Part shown: positions 24,916 to 36,301 of the stretch, in pieces
How positions within the stretch are numbered: the first letter of the stretch is position 1
Layout of the letters: every line of letters begins with the position of its first letter
Assembly (NCBI GenBank): GCA_029237695.1
Contig: CM055278.1
Location: 76,922,297 to 76,986,296 of the forward strand
DNA length: 64,000 nt
Reading direction: 5' to 3'
Source of the DNA: Conchocele bisecta
Lineage: Eukaryota > Mollusca > Bivalvia > Lucinida > Thyasiridae
Program-made: the position numbers and the translations under genes
The notes under the pieces: generated by a model
What the model was told of the DNA's origin: nothing
The model's input: only the letters and a program-made list of their open reading frames with translations
Databases searched by the model: none

Positions 24916-26435
24916 TTTTCAGAAAGACTGAAAAATTGGTGTTTGAAGACGCAAAATTGTGAACTTCTGTTAGGATTCTATTTGGTTTCTATTATATGCC
25001 TCATCAATAATTAATATAAAAGGTAGCATACTTAATGGTTTACGGGTATTATATGATGTATAAACGTTTGTTTATGGGGAAATATTCATCTGTCTTTCTC
25101 TTGTTTTGTCGACCACAGATGATCAATTCGCGATGCGCGCACATCAGTAACTTCCGGCAGAATTTCCGTACACTTTTGTGGACGAGTTTATTCTCCGGAA
25201 TAGGTATAAAACACGGAAAACCCGGAGCTCACAAATGCGGTCATAAGTTATATGCTATACCACAGGTGGAAGACTCGGAACCAGGACCCAATATTTGGCT
25301 CATTTGAAAAATGTTACCACACCCACGGGCCGCTCAAACACCAAACATTTCGATTTTTCTACTGACTTAATGTCTCTCGGGTAATCGATAAATGTCTTAA
25401 TTAGGTCTTCAAATATATTAACTTCAAGCATCTGCTTTTCATTTCGTTTAAAGTTACTGGCAAATTATCTACCACAGACAAGGCGATAATTGTATATATA
25501 TCCGAATAAATGTCACACATTTGTGTGGGCTTTGGGCGGTGGAAGCATAAATTACGTGTTATATCGGGTCGAAATCCCATTACAGTTTCAACATATTGAC
25601 GCGGATCACTGTAATAAACATCAGTAACTCAAATGTTACAATTTGTGACTGATAATTATCACCCACTATAACCTTGAATTTATCTAAAACGTCCTTTTAC
25701 CCGAGCGTTAAGGTTTCGGGACGGACGTACGAACACTATATGCCCCACTCACCATTCGGTGGCGGGGTCATAATAAATGCCACTGGCCAGCACTGGGTAG
25801 GTAGCGGCTATTTTCATATTAAATACTTCTGGAAGGGTTAGGGAAGGGGGGGGGGGGGTCCTCGACGTAAGCCTGTGGTTGAAACCCTCAGTCTTGTATT
25901 ATTGTATTAGTGTCAATGACACAGTTGATCTCCCGTGTAATCTAGAACTCTCAGGTAAATTTTCTTCTCACATGTAATGTCACAATGGTAAATGTTTATT
26001 TTGTAGGTGGCGCACTAAAATATAAAATAATTTTTTTTATTTATAGAATTTGTTTGGTATTTTCAACAAATTTTGATAAGAGCTCCAAAAGTGTTTGTCT
26101 GTATTCTGGATATGGGTCATTTTCCTCATCACAAGACAGATACAGTTCCTCATAAAATTTGGTTATGCCAGTTCTGAAGAAAGTGGATAGTCTCAGCTGC
26201 TCCCTCTGTAGACATAGCACTATGGCTTTACTACCGTTACAGCCATAGACCTCAAAGATACATACTGTAGCGACTTGATTTCAAGATTTGAAATCTGTCG
26301 ATTATTGTTTAAATACGCGTCTAATGGTGCTAAACCAGCAGTGCAAAACCAGAAATTATATTAAATAGCCTGTATGAGTTACAATCAGTGACTTGCCTAT
26401 TAAAATAATGTGTTTATCGCTCCTTTTGTCCGACT
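24916..26435. other. No gene recognised; contains a family D/E tip
   Basis: A terminal fragment of the D/E element lies at 25,683-25,785 (ACCCGAGCGTTAAGGTTTCG ... CCATTCGGTGGCGGGG). The 90-codon frame at 25,035-25,307 has no recognised features. A poly-G run occurs at about 25,846. Confidence 0.35.
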
Positions 26436-26645
26436 ACATAAAGTGTACAATGTTTACAACGCTACGGTCGCAATTTTGCCGAAGAATTTCCGGCAGAATA
26501 AATTAGCTTCCGTAATTCTGTTTTTAGTCCGGCGGCCAAAGGCCGATTTTGGAGCTTAACCTTGTTTTGAATAACTAAAGTTTTTTATTACTGATTTTTC
26601 CTATGTATACTTTCTAGTTTTTAGAATCCGACTGATGACAATCAG
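26436..26645 (+). repeat. Dispersed repeat, copy 2
   Basis: Second copy of the 19,615-19,805 sequence, with a short extra piece (GAAGAATTTCCGGCAGAATA). It ends at GATGACAATCAGAC, directly beside the tetranucleotide array. The array may have grown from this repeat's 3' end. Confidence 0.7.
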
Positions 26646-26686
26646 ACACAGACAGACAGAACTTTACTTTCGGATTTCCTTTGTCT

Positions 26687-26880
<194 letters not shown>

Positions 26881-26884
26881 AGAC

Positions 26885-29060
26885 GATCGATTACGTCTAA
26901 ATCCATGCTGGTTATAACACAATATTTGACCGTTTACAAAATGGTTCATGATACTGCTGTGAATATGTTCTAACACAACTTGCATGCAACAGGGGTGAGC
27001 GAAACTGGCCTATAGTTAGAGGCGAGGTTTGTATCACCCTTCTTAAATAATGGTTCAATCCATGCCTCCCTCCAGTCTCTGGGTACATCACCGTTATCCA
27101 GTGAAATCTGGTGATTTTTTGTGAGGAATGGTGCTAATTCCTGTGCAGCAGCCTTCAGCCTGAGTATGAAAGTGGGAATACCATCTGGTCCTGCAGCTTT
27201 GTGTGGCTTTAAGTTCTGCATTAACAAAAGCTAGGACACCGTTTGGGTTAATGACAAATAATCTTTTCCATGGGGCTATGAGGACTTGGAACCTTGATTG
27301 GTGCCTGCTAATATTCTCTCGCTTGTTCGTTCAGTATATTGTCATTTTGTGCACTCTCACTGTGTAAGAAGCTATCATTGTTAATTAATGCCGACACACT
27401 GATGGACTCCTGTCTGCGACACTTTACGAAAAACTAGAATCGTTTGGGCTTTTCGTTGAAATCACTATATATACTGACGATGTCGTCCATGTATGACCTA
27501 TGGGCTTTCATCATGTATGCTTGAGCAGTGGCATGCAGTCTGCGGTACCGTATCCAATCAGTGGGGTTCTTACTGCGCTTTGCTTTCCTATGTGCCTTTG
27601 TTTGCGTCTATATAGTGACTTCTAACAGTGACCCAGGGGTGAGTCCAGGGTTGGCCGGGGGAAATACCGGGGGCGGGAATTCCCGGTGGGAAATACCGGT
27701 ATTTCCCGTCCCGGGAAATACTCCCCAAAGTGGGAAATATGAATTTTTATGTTCTTATTTGATAATTAAAGTTATTTAAATTAAGTTTTAAGCTCAGTAA
27801 TAGTTAATTAAACAGTCAACAACTTAATAATTAGATATAGGGGTTAATTACAATGTATAGATCTGTTTCATTCCCAACTAGGGGTACTCATCAGGTGGAA
27901 TATTTGCAACCATCACATTTATATTTTGGTTGTATTATTTTTTTGTAAATTACTTCTTCATTTTTTAGGAAGCATCTGAGTGTCTGCTAGATACAATTCA
28001 CAAGGATAACGTCATCATGATCAGACTATGTTTTGACAACAGGCTGTTAATTGTCAACCTTCTCCCACACTAATATACGGTATCAAGAAATGAGAATAAA
28101 TGATCTTAGCATGCATGATGTGCATACAATATGACTGACAATGTACTGTTGTTTTATGCTTTGTATTACTTATTTGCATTATTATTATGACATTTATTTA
28201 ACGTGAAGACCATGGGCCACGATGGTACGTATGAGATACAGTACCTAAAATCGTTAAAATTAGCCAAATGCCTACTTCAGCCTTCTCTCACACCTTTAGT
28301 GTCGTACTGTATAATAAGAACCCAGGTGGTCTGTATATGGTCATGTCAAGTTGTAAAACAATTACACTTACACTGTACATGGATTATCCCTGTTATCAAC
28401 AGGGCTTTTCTCAAAATTCCAAAAGCAGCTTTTATTAGTGGCAGATTACTATAGTAATGAGGGGTGTTCTCATATACAATAAAATAGACAGTTGGCAAAT
28501 ACTACATAGACTTGTATATAGGGAAGAAAATTGTCTAGAAAATAATGATGTTTTTTTTCTCTAAATAAACTGATTATTTCTTTTTTTATTGCAGAATGTT
28601 TTACCTGTAGGCTTATCAGTCTACACAGATATATACCATAGTAGATATAGGGGAATATAGAGACTCATCTTGACATTTTGGAATTAAAAAGACCACCAAG
28701 ATTAATAAATTGCCAACCCTGGGTGAGTCTAGCGGGTACTATAGTCATTTTAGTTGGGACGTGTTCGTTCAGAAACGATTCTAGTTCTGCTTTGAATTAT
28801 TCCCATATAGCGTCAATAGATGCCGAGGTGTTTTGCACAAAAGCCTGACCAAACGACGTCAAGGTTTCTTTGATTCCCTCAATGTTGGCTCTTTTCCAGA
28901 GATAAATCTTTCGTCGTGGTGTCTTATTGCGGAATGGCTGGTGAGATGTGCCAATATAAGACAATGCCATGATCACTCTTTTATGTCCCAGTGGTGGTAG
29001 TGGTTTGCATCTGATCTTAAAACGTGGTGGTTGGTAAACATAATTAAGGTCTAATTAATG
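26885..29060 (-). pseudogene. Dead non-LTR retrotransposon (endonuclease end, linker, RT start), split by a hAT insertion
   Basis: Minus-strand reading starts near 29,060 with endonuclease C-terminal sequence, then a linker with RRKIYLWKRANIEGIKETL and VPTKMT. After the hAT element at 27,646-28,721 it resumes with WVTVRSHYIDANK-like sequence, NPTDWIRYRRLHATAQAYM and KCRRQES. The RT then begins with KAAGPDGIPTFILRLKA, LFKKGDTNLASNYRPVSLT and [19 protein letters not shown]. These are the RT fingers motifs of Jockey-like/RNase H-type non-LTR elements. The catalytic YADD region is absent, because the copy stops in the microsatellite. Several frameshifts and stops make it non-functional. Clade assignment needs a tree. 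Confidence 0.75.
27646..28721. mobile_element. hAT-type non-autonomous element with perfect 8-bp target duplication
   Basis: The ends CAGGGTTGGC and GCCAACCCTG are inverted repeats. The identical octamer GGTGAGTC flanks both sides (27,638-27,645 and 28,722-28,729), which is diagnostic for hAT-like integration. The left subterminal zone is a dense set of GGGAAATACC/GGTATTTCCC inverted words. No transposase is encoded in its 1,076 bp. Removing it rejoins the retrotransposon reading, so it inserted after the retrotransposon. Confidence 0.85.
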
Positions 29061-30530
29061 TGTTCTGTTGCCTGATTGGAAAGTCTACATCTGCTCGAGT
29101 CCGATATCCGCGACTGTTTTGGAGAAGGAACGGCCTCTGGAGTTCCGACGAATAAACATGTCCCATTTTGGTGAAGACTCCGAAATCAAATTATAACCTT
29201 TATTTGCATTATTTCGTGACAATGATAATACATTATATGGATTATATTAATCACATATATTAATGGTAATTCCAATTAAAAAGAAGCTTCCGCCTGTCGA
29301 AAATCGTTTTGTTGTCAACATGGGTAATTTGTTGCGCATGCCCGACACAAACCGGATGTAAACAAACACATGTGACACATTGACAGCTGAGTGGCTAAGT
29401 GAGTGACACAACTTTGTTTGGGGTTTACATCGCCTAATTAACATACCACATTGATGACAATCGCATTCAAATACTTATATTTGAGACACGGTTTGTGGCG
29501 TCCTGTTGCAAACATCATAAAACCACTTTGGTCAAGTTTAGGCTTTGTTGAAGTTGTTCAATTGTTGAGTGGACTTTGTCTTGATATATCCCACCCACTA
29601 AAGTATACACATAAAATAGTTCCACGCAGTAACTTATGAAGCCTTCCATACCTTCCATAGCATAGTTGTTATGGATGGTACAGGAGCTTTGCAAAGTTAC
29701 TGTCGGTATATCTCTATATACAGTATAGCGTAACCATTTATCGGGATTACCCCCGCATCAGGAATTTTTTGTAAACCGCATTTGTCGCTAATCACGGAAA
29801 TATTCACAGTCGGTTTCCCGGACATTTTTTGCAGAAGACATCTATCTGTCAAATGGAGAAAAATGTTCCACATCGCCCTTGGTCATGTAAGGTTTTAATC
29901 AAAAAATTTATACCTTCAAAATGTTGTATTTCAGCTATTCCAACTTTTGTCCACTCATAAACATCATTATGGAAAAAGATTTACAAAGCATGGTTCTGTC
30001 AGTCTGCATCCCTGGATTCTTTAGCCATTTTGAGAAGTCATGGTCATGTAAACACTGACTGGTAGCTTTCATTTTACCAGAATAGAGCTTCTCATTATAC
30101 TGGGAGGTCTTATATGAAAAACAATAAAAACTAACACAGAATTATATTTGATTACACAGATGTAGATATAAACTTTTAGTTTTTTAGTAGAATTTATTGT
30201 TCTGTTGATTATAAACATGCTCAAAATAATATGTTCTACAGTTTGTACATTGTTATTATCTTGTTGTTGGTATAAATCCCGCCCGCAGTGTGCACCATAA
30301 TTAATAGGGTAAAATAGCATGTACCACAACTGAAAATTAAACGTGATCTGAAAGCATCTTGCAGTATGATTATTAGCCTTGTTATAATATTATTGTCATT
30401 TATCACTGGCAAAGGAAATGGTGGAAAAGTGTTTACTGTACACTCCTCTGATAATTTAGATAAAATTTGTTTACAGTGACCCAATGGTGCACCGCAATAT
30501 ACATGATGAGAATAACCCAACAACAAAAAT
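29061..30530. other. No gene recognised
   Basis: AT-rich. Small frames at 29,247-29,444, 29,451-29,639, 30,069-30,329 and 30,236-30,526 show no family features. No repeat ends were resolved. Confidence 0.3.
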
Positions 30531-30559
30531 CATGATTCTAGAGTCACAGTCTATTTTCT

Positions 30560-31285
30560 ACAAGCGCCGGGATGATAATTAAAGTTTTTTGGTTAAAGTT
30601 TTTCGTTATACTATATCTCTGCAACTGTTTCCCCATTACCTTCAAACTTCACATGGGTGTTTATCATCATCCATATTTTCATTCTACCCCCACCCGTGCG
30701 GCCCCTGTACCCAATGTCAAGATCAAATTACTTTGAAGTTTTTGGTTAAAGTTTTTGGTTAAAGTTTTTTCATGTGCTATATCTATGCACCTTGTTTGCC
30801 CATTACCTTGAACCTTCACATGCCTGTTTATCATCATCCATATTTTCATTCTACCCCCCACCCGTGCGGCCCCTGTGTCCAATGTCAAGGCCAAATTACT
30901 TTGAAGTTTTTGGTTAAAGTCTTTTCATGTACTATATCTATGCACCTACTTTGCCCATTACCTTGAACCTTCACATGCCTGTTTATCATCATCCATATTT
31001 TCATTCTACCCGCCACCCGTGCGGCCCCTGTGCCCAATGTCAAGGTCAAATTACTTTGAAGTTTTTGGTTAAAGTTTGTGGTTAAAGTTTTTTCATGTAC
31101 TATATCTCTGCACCTGCTTTGCCCATTACCTTGAAACTTCACATGGGTGTTTATCATCATCTATATTTTCATTCTACCCCCCTCCAGTGCGGCCCCTGTG
31201 CCCAATGTCAAGGTCAAATTACTTTGAAATTTTTGGTTAAAGGTTTTTGTCGCGCCCGCTTGCAGAAAGCGCGATATAGTCGGCA
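30560..31285 (-). repeat. Minisatellite-cored element, family F
   Basis: About four units of roughly 160 bp carry ATCTCTGCACCTGCTTTGCC, TTTATCATCATCCATATTTT, GTGCGGCCCCTGTGCCCAAT and GTCAAGGTCAAATTACTTTG. The right end is GTCGCGCCCGCTTGCAGAAA, with a GCGCGATATAGTCGGCAC continuation into the GTCC-rich arrays. A second, longer set lies at 48,780-50,200. Confidence 0.7.
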
Positions 31286-31915
31286 CTTTGGCGTGCGTGC
31301 GTGCGTCCGTCCTCTGTCCGGTCTGTCCGGTCCGGTCCGGTCCGTCCGTCCGTCTGTCCGTCCGTCCGTCCGTCCGTCCGTCCGTCCGGGCAGACATTCG
31401 GGTACTTATGTGGCTAGCCCCACAGGGTTATGGACTTGTTAAAGGATAGGGTTGGTTACAATTAGCCACCTAAAAAATCGTTTTATGTGGCTAAAAATGG
31501 TTTTATGTGGCTAATATTTAACATGCGATAAGCCACATAGTTACCTGAAAGTAAAGACGTCCGTCCGTCCGTCCGTCCGTCCGTCCGTCCGTCCGTCCGT
31601 CCGCCACCGTCCGTCCCGCCGTCCGTCCGTCCCGTCCGTCCGTCCGTCCGGGCCAACATCGGGGGTTTAGGAGCTTAGGGTAAGGGTTAGTACCTTTGAT
31701 CTCTTTGATATTGTCGGTGCCTCATAAATTTAGGAGCTAACTCTTTGATATTTAGGAGCTAACCCTTTGATCTTTTATATAGCGGTGCCTCATAACTCCC
31801 AAATGTTTGAACGTCCGTCCGTCCGTCCGTCCGTCCGTCCGTCTCCGTCTCCGTCTCCGTCCGTCCGTCCGTCCGTCCGTCCGTCCGTCCGTCCGTCCGT
31901 CCATACTCACATGTA
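31286..31915 (+). repeat. (GTCC)n arrays flanking an ATGTGGCTA module
   Basis: Three GTCC-rich microsatellites lie at about 31,303-31,390, 31,556-31,655 and 31,812-31,905. They are separated by a 150-bp module (31,403-31,552) with repeated TTTTATGTGGCTA words and by a short GGAGCTAA repeat. The same layout, in the same order, recurs at 49,150-49,600. Mirror-image pieces lie at 1,190-1,430. Confidence 0.75.
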
Positions 31916-32107
31916 CGTACGTACATGTGTCCGGTTAAAGTTTTTTTGGTCAAACTTTTTCCGTGTACTATATCTCTTTTTTTAGTATCCATGCCTCGCC
32001 CCAAGGCACGATATGCAGGCCACGGCCATCTAGTTATATGCTTATAGCTCTAGTAACTGGCCAACAAAGGCTTATTATCCAGAACCTAGGTAAATCAACT
32101 GTATATA
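31916..32107. other. Terminal hairpin of a GTCC element, then unique sequence
   Basis: ATGCCTCGCCCCAAGGCACG then GCAGGCCACGGCCATCTAGT at about 31,991-32,034 is the same 3' tip found at 50,148-50,192. Near-identical tips end other families at 39,015-39,055 and 35,245-35,283. Confidence 0.6.
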
Positions 32108-32490
32108 AACAAGGCTTCTAACTTTGGTTGGACACGTCCTCATATCATAACACATTCCACGATTTTATTAACGCTAATGTGAATATTTTGGCAGAATGTG
32201 CATTTGAGAATTATTGTTATGTTGCTAAAATAACATAGTTAGAACGTATTTATGCAAATAATTTCAAATTACAGCTCCTTTTCCTAGGTCGGACACAACC
32301 TCGTATCATAACAAATTAAATAATGTGTTTTAATGCTCTAACGTCAATATTGTAGTGGCAAGTTCATATGATCATTTGAGAATTATCGATATCCTACAGA
32401 AATACAAAGAATGCATAGAATATTACAATTTTATACATGTTATTTTGTTATGATATGAGGTCGTGTCCGACCAAAGTTAGCAGCCTTGTT
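32108..32490. mobile_element. MITE with about 30-bp inverted ends
   Basis: The left end AACAAGGCTTCTAACTTTGG and the right end CCAAAGTTAGCAGCCTTGTT are inverted repeats extending into GTTGGACACG/CGTGTCCGAC. Internally the words GGTCGGACACAACCTCGTAT and TTGAGAATTAT recur. It encodes nothing. Diverged relatives are at about 2,700-3,080. The target duplication is unclear because the flanks are TA-rich. Confidence 0.65.
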
Positions 32491-32491
32491 C

Positions 32492-32579
32492 ATATATCGA
32501 TGGTCTAGTAACATAAGGTCATAAGTGCTATGCTTTAGCATAGCACTTACGACCTTATGTTACTAGACCATCGATATAT
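32492..32579. repeat. Near-perfect 43-bp-arm palindrome
   Basis: The arms pair from ATATATCGATGGTCTAGTAA through GTGCTATGCT, with a 2-base TT loop at 32,535-32,536 and one mismatch. The palindrome abuts the end of the preceding MITE and is followed by GTTATACCGATGAAAGCCGA. As RNA it would form a very stable 43-bp hairpin. Confidence 0.9.
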
Positions 32580-32937
32580 AGAGTTATACCGATGAAAGCC
32601 GAAACAGCCGAAAGCCTGTGGTTATAACACATTGTGACTAAAGATAAATGCGGAATTTTGTTAAACAAAATAATCTCTAGCTCGAAAACGTGTTGACATA
32701 GTGCATCGGGGAATGTATCATTGTGGAGGGCTAACATTTGCTTAACATCTGCAATTGGTTGAAATGATATAAATAAATATATATACATCGGTTGACTGTT
32801 TCGTGAGAGTCTGTTGTCTCGAGGCCATCCGAGTACGGACCATTAAAAACAAAGGCACCTTGGTAATGTGTTCTAACAGGGAGTAAACATTTTTTGTTCA
32901 ACTTATTTTTTTACCACTTATTGATACTTTTAGGTAT

Positions 32938-34274
32938 TTTGTCCCGCTTGCTTTAGCAGAAGCGGGACATAGGCACTACAACCTCCATACTTGGTATACA
33001 TCAACACTGTGGTGTAACCATCTCACACAGAGGGAGCCCATGTGACCTTGACCTAGTTTTCATGGTTTATTAACCTACATTTGACATGCATTCAATGTTA
33101 TAATTTTGCGTTTAGCTCTGTTTCTAAAACTTAACGCTCCGGTTCATTGTAGCTTCTGTTTCCCTCAATGGAATGCTTTAATATTCCATACATGCATTTG
33201 TAACAACATCCCGCATCATTCTACAGAAAGGCCATGGTGCCCGCTAACACCAAAGGTCAAGGTCACTTTCCGGGTTTGGAAAACTTAATGCTCGGTTTAA
33301 TTTATTACAACTTCTGTTTCCCTTGATGGAATGCTTTGTTATGTTTTTGCGTTTAGCTCAGTTTCCAGAAAACTATAAGTCCTACAACCTCCATACTTGG
33401 TATACATCAACACTGTGGTGTAACCATCTCACACAGAGGGACCTTGGCCTAGTTTTCATGGTTCGTTAACCTACTTCTCACATGCATTCAATGTTAAGTT
33501 TTTGCGTTTGGCTATGTTTCTAAAACTTAACGCTCAGATTAATTTGTTGTAACTTCTGTTTCCCTCAATGGAATGTTTTAATATTCCATACATGCATTTG
33601 AAACAACATCTCACATCATTCTACAGAAAGACCATGGTACCCGCTAACCCAAAAGGTCAAGGTCACAGGCTTAGAAAATTCCTGGTTTGGAAAACTTAAC
33701 GCTCGGTTTAATTTATTACAACTTCTGTTTCCCTAGATGGAATGCTTTAATACTTCTTAGTTTTAAACTATAGCAACATCCGGCATGATTCTACAGAAAG
33801 CCCATGGTGCTCACTAAGCCCAAGGTCACGGGCTTTGAAAAAACTTAACGCTTGGGTTAATTTAGACTTCAAAAATATCTAGTATAGAAATTTAGCATCG
33901 GTGCCAGGAGATACATGTCATTGGCGGCATTCTTGTTTGTGTTTAGCTGTGTTTGTTGGAAAATAAGTGTTTTGGTTTCAGTTTATTATCCCCTCGCGTA
34001 GCGAAAAGGGGATATAGTATAGGGATGCAAAAGTTGTCTGTTCGTCCGTCTCTCTGTCTGTCTATTACAAAAATTAGCATTGTGGGTTAATCTGCAATAA
34101 CTTCTGTTTCCATTGATGGAATGCTTTAATATTTCATAGGTGTATTTTTAACAACATCTCACATCATTCTACAGAAAGCCCATGGTGCTCACTAACCCCA
34201 AGGTTATTACAAGCTCCTTATGTACTATCAAACTGCGCCAGGTGGAACATCTTGCTCCGCGGAGCTCTTGTTTA
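32938..34274 (-). repeat. Inverted copy of minisatellite element family A
   Basis: Reads as the complement of 9,556-11,985, with the same ends (GTCCCGCTTGCTTTAGCAGA on the left, CTCCGCGGAGCTCTTGT on the right). It has only a few, more diverged core units, each with CATCATTCTACAGAAAG and AAGGTCAAGGTCAC. A foreign start, TTATCCCCTCGCGTAGCGAA, lies inside at about 33,987, with GTCC/GTCT repeats after it, so another element has inserted. Confidence 0.7.
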
Positions 34275-34458
34275 ATGTATTTATAGGCCTTGGTCCGTTA
34301 CTTCAACCTGTGCATATAATAGTTGTACATGCAGGTAGACATAGAGCTATGGTCAAACTGCTCCTGCTACTCTCTCGCGAAGGCCATAGATCACGGCCAT
34401 TAGCCTGTGTAGCGGTACAGATTGTGAAATTAGCACAGTTACTGTTAGTTGCGAAATG

Positions 34459-34628
34459 TAACTCTTGCAATCTACTCCCGTACCGTCTGTAGCCAAAGTT
34501 ACGATTCCACTCGTAGGCTTCCCCTGCAGAATAGCAAATCAGATCTGATTCGCTGTTCTGCAGAGGAAGCATATGAGTGGAATCGTAACTCTGGCTACGG
34601 ATGGTATGGGAGTAGATTGCAAGAGTTA
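34459..34628. repeat. 170-bp fold-back palindrome
   Basis: Two 85-bp arms meet at the centre AGATCT (34,541-34,546) with no loop. The outer arms begin TAACTCTTGCAATCTACTCC and the right arm is its complement, with roughly a dozen mismatches. As a result both strands encode near-identical frames, which are artefacts of the fold. Confidence 0.85.
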
Positions 34629-34689
34629 CTGATAAAGACTCGTGTTTGTATCGGGCTAATTTGATATGCAAATGTGGTGAGGCAGGACA

Positions 34690-34885
34690 TTTTGAAATTA
34701 TTTATTTGAATTAAATGTGTCACCTGAATACATATTTTATCAAGATATTCTAAAGTCGATCATTGACCATCAAAAAATAAACAGAGAGTAAAAATAATTA
34801 ACCTTTTAAGGAAATATGGTTATTGCCCCTGACCAAGAGTGGCATAAAAAGTATAATAATGCCAATTAATATCCGGTAATAGTAA
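34690..34885. repeat. Fragment of the TTAA MITE interior
   Basis: Shares AAATGTGTCACCTGA, ATCATTG and AACATTTTAAGGAAA-like words and ATTGCCCCTGA with the interior of the 45,858-46,357 element. Another fragment is at about 37,545-37,777, which keeps the right end and TTAA. No complete ends are present here. Confidence 0.5.
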
Positions 34886-35040
34886 ATTAATGTTTATATG
34901 CTTGAAAAATGTCATATCTAAAGAATGGACAAAAATATTATGTCTCCCCATGTTACAACCTGGGATGTTGGGGTCTATTTTGTATGCTCCTGAGCGCAAT
35001 ATCAACAATGTATATGAAAATAAATTAAAAGTTTTGTGGA

Positions 35041-35180
35041 CAGTGTCTGTGAATGTGGTGATGGGGGAGGGGGTGGGGGGAATTTCCAGGCGGGGGGAAT
35101 ATTTCCTAGGCTTAAGCCTGGAAATCTTCCGGAGGGGGGGGGGGGAGATTTCCAGGGGGGGGTGGAGATTTCCTGTTACA
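35041..35180 (+). promoter_or_regulatory. G-run tract with kappaB-like words, upstream of the FMO exon
   Basis: Dense G runs (up to 13 G) alternate with GGGGAATTTCC, GGGGAATATTTCC, GGGGAGATTTCC and GGTGGAGATTTCC. The first fits the kappaB consensus GGGRNWYYCC and the others are variants. Several G runs of at least 4 lie close enough for G-quadruplex folding on the + strand. The tract ends about 145 bp before the FMO start. A regulatory role is inference, and it may simply be part of a repeat. Confidence 0.3.
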
Positions 35181-35325
35181 CCGGTACACAATATCTCCAC
35201 AATCTTAATTGCTCTAACCAGATACATACATACTGGGGCCATCAAATGCCTTGGCGGTGTGATATGCTGGCCGCGGCCCTCTAGTCTCATCTATGATGTG
35301 TAATAATGTTTCCAATTCAACAGCA

Positions 35326-35513
35326 ATGGAGGAGGTATCGCCACACATACAAACAGATGTAGTTGTGCTAGGAGCAGGGATATCTGGCCTTGTTGCAGCG
35401 AAATGTCTGGCGGACAAAGGTCTGTCCGTCGTCGTGCTGGAGAGGACAACTGAGGTCGGGGGATTGTGGACGTTCAGGGAGAATGACTATGGTGTTATGA
35501 GATTCACGCACAT
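35326..35513 (+). CDS. FMO: Flavin-containing monooxygenase, first coding exon
   Basis: Encodes the N-terminus of a class B flavin monooxygenase, an NADPH- and FAD-dependent enzyme that oxygenates soft nucleophiles such as amines and sulfides. The nucleotide-binding fold is seen as [17 protein letters not shown] (GxGxSG, FAD pyrophosphate site), followed by [14 protein letters not shown], which ends the first beta-alpha-beta unit. I chose the ATG at 35,326 because an acceptor-like TTCCAATTCAACAG stops at 35,323. An in-frame upstream ATG at 35,293 would add 11 residues. The donor is CACAT|GTAAGG, phase 2. The exon begins about 40 bases after the end of a mobile repeat tip (GGCCGCGGCCCTCTAGT), so its 5' leader is repeat-derived or lies in an unseen upstream exon. 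Confidence 0.85.
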
Positions 35514-35527
35514 GTAAGGGTAACCCA

Positions 35528-35587
35528 AATTCACTGTCTGTAATGCAGGGCGACTTGTATGTCGCCCTGCTTTACAGACAGTGAATT
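35528..35587. repeat. 27-bp-arm palindrome just inside FMO intron 1
   Basis: AATTCACTGTCTGTAATGCA with GGGCGAC pairs with its complement ending at 35,587 across a 6-base loop. It starts 14 bases after the exon 1 donor. A further fold-back at about 35,777-35,839 has arms ATGTTGTTACCACTCATTTG and complement. Confidence 0.85.
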
Positions 35588-35839
35588 CGGATTAATGTCA
35601 GGGCTGTTGGCTGACAATGTAGACCTTACAACATGTACAAATATATCATTGGCGTTATCCAAAGTCACAGCCAGATTAGGATGGCTGATAATCAGTTTGG
35701 TTAACCAGTTTCAGTCTAAGGATACAATAATTTTTGTTGAAAAAATCTCATTATTTTGTTTATCTCTCCATAAAGGTTATGTTGTTACCACTCATTTGTA
35801 CCATCTCATTGAGACAGTTCAAATGAGTGGTAACAACAT

Positions 35840-36301
35840 ATACTTTGAGATGAAATAAAGAAAATATGATTTTTCCCCACTAAAAAGTTTCATACTACTA
35901 TAATTGTATCTCTTATTTATTGTTCAATGACTGATTGGTGAACACTGTATGCCCTGTCATCAGGCTGTGTGCATGCGCAGACTGATAAGTAACCCGGAAT
36001 TTATGTCTGTAACAGTGTAACGCAGGGTTACTTACAGCCAGAACGCAAACACAACTTTCTGTCAATTCTTCCTGTGCCCGATGTCGCAGGGCTCTATTCA
36101 TTTAAAAAATCATTCAAAATATCACAATTTCCTTCATACATGTTAATGAAACATTTATCTCTTCGAAACAACACGTACCTGAACAAATAAATCTCTTAAA
36201 AACTTATTTATTCACATATTTCCATTACCATATCAACAACATTTTATTTCTTTCATGATATTAACGTAATTACTCCCTTGTAATTTCACCTTTTGTTATT
36301 A
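35840..36301. other. FMO intron 1, no further feature recognised
   Basis: AT-rich intronic sequence without gene, RNA or terminal-repeat signal. Confidence 0.4.

Noticed and set aside
34303..34671. 122-codon and 71-codon frames on opposite strands with similar peptides
   Set aside because: Similarity is due to the 170-bp palindrome. No domain or splice context.
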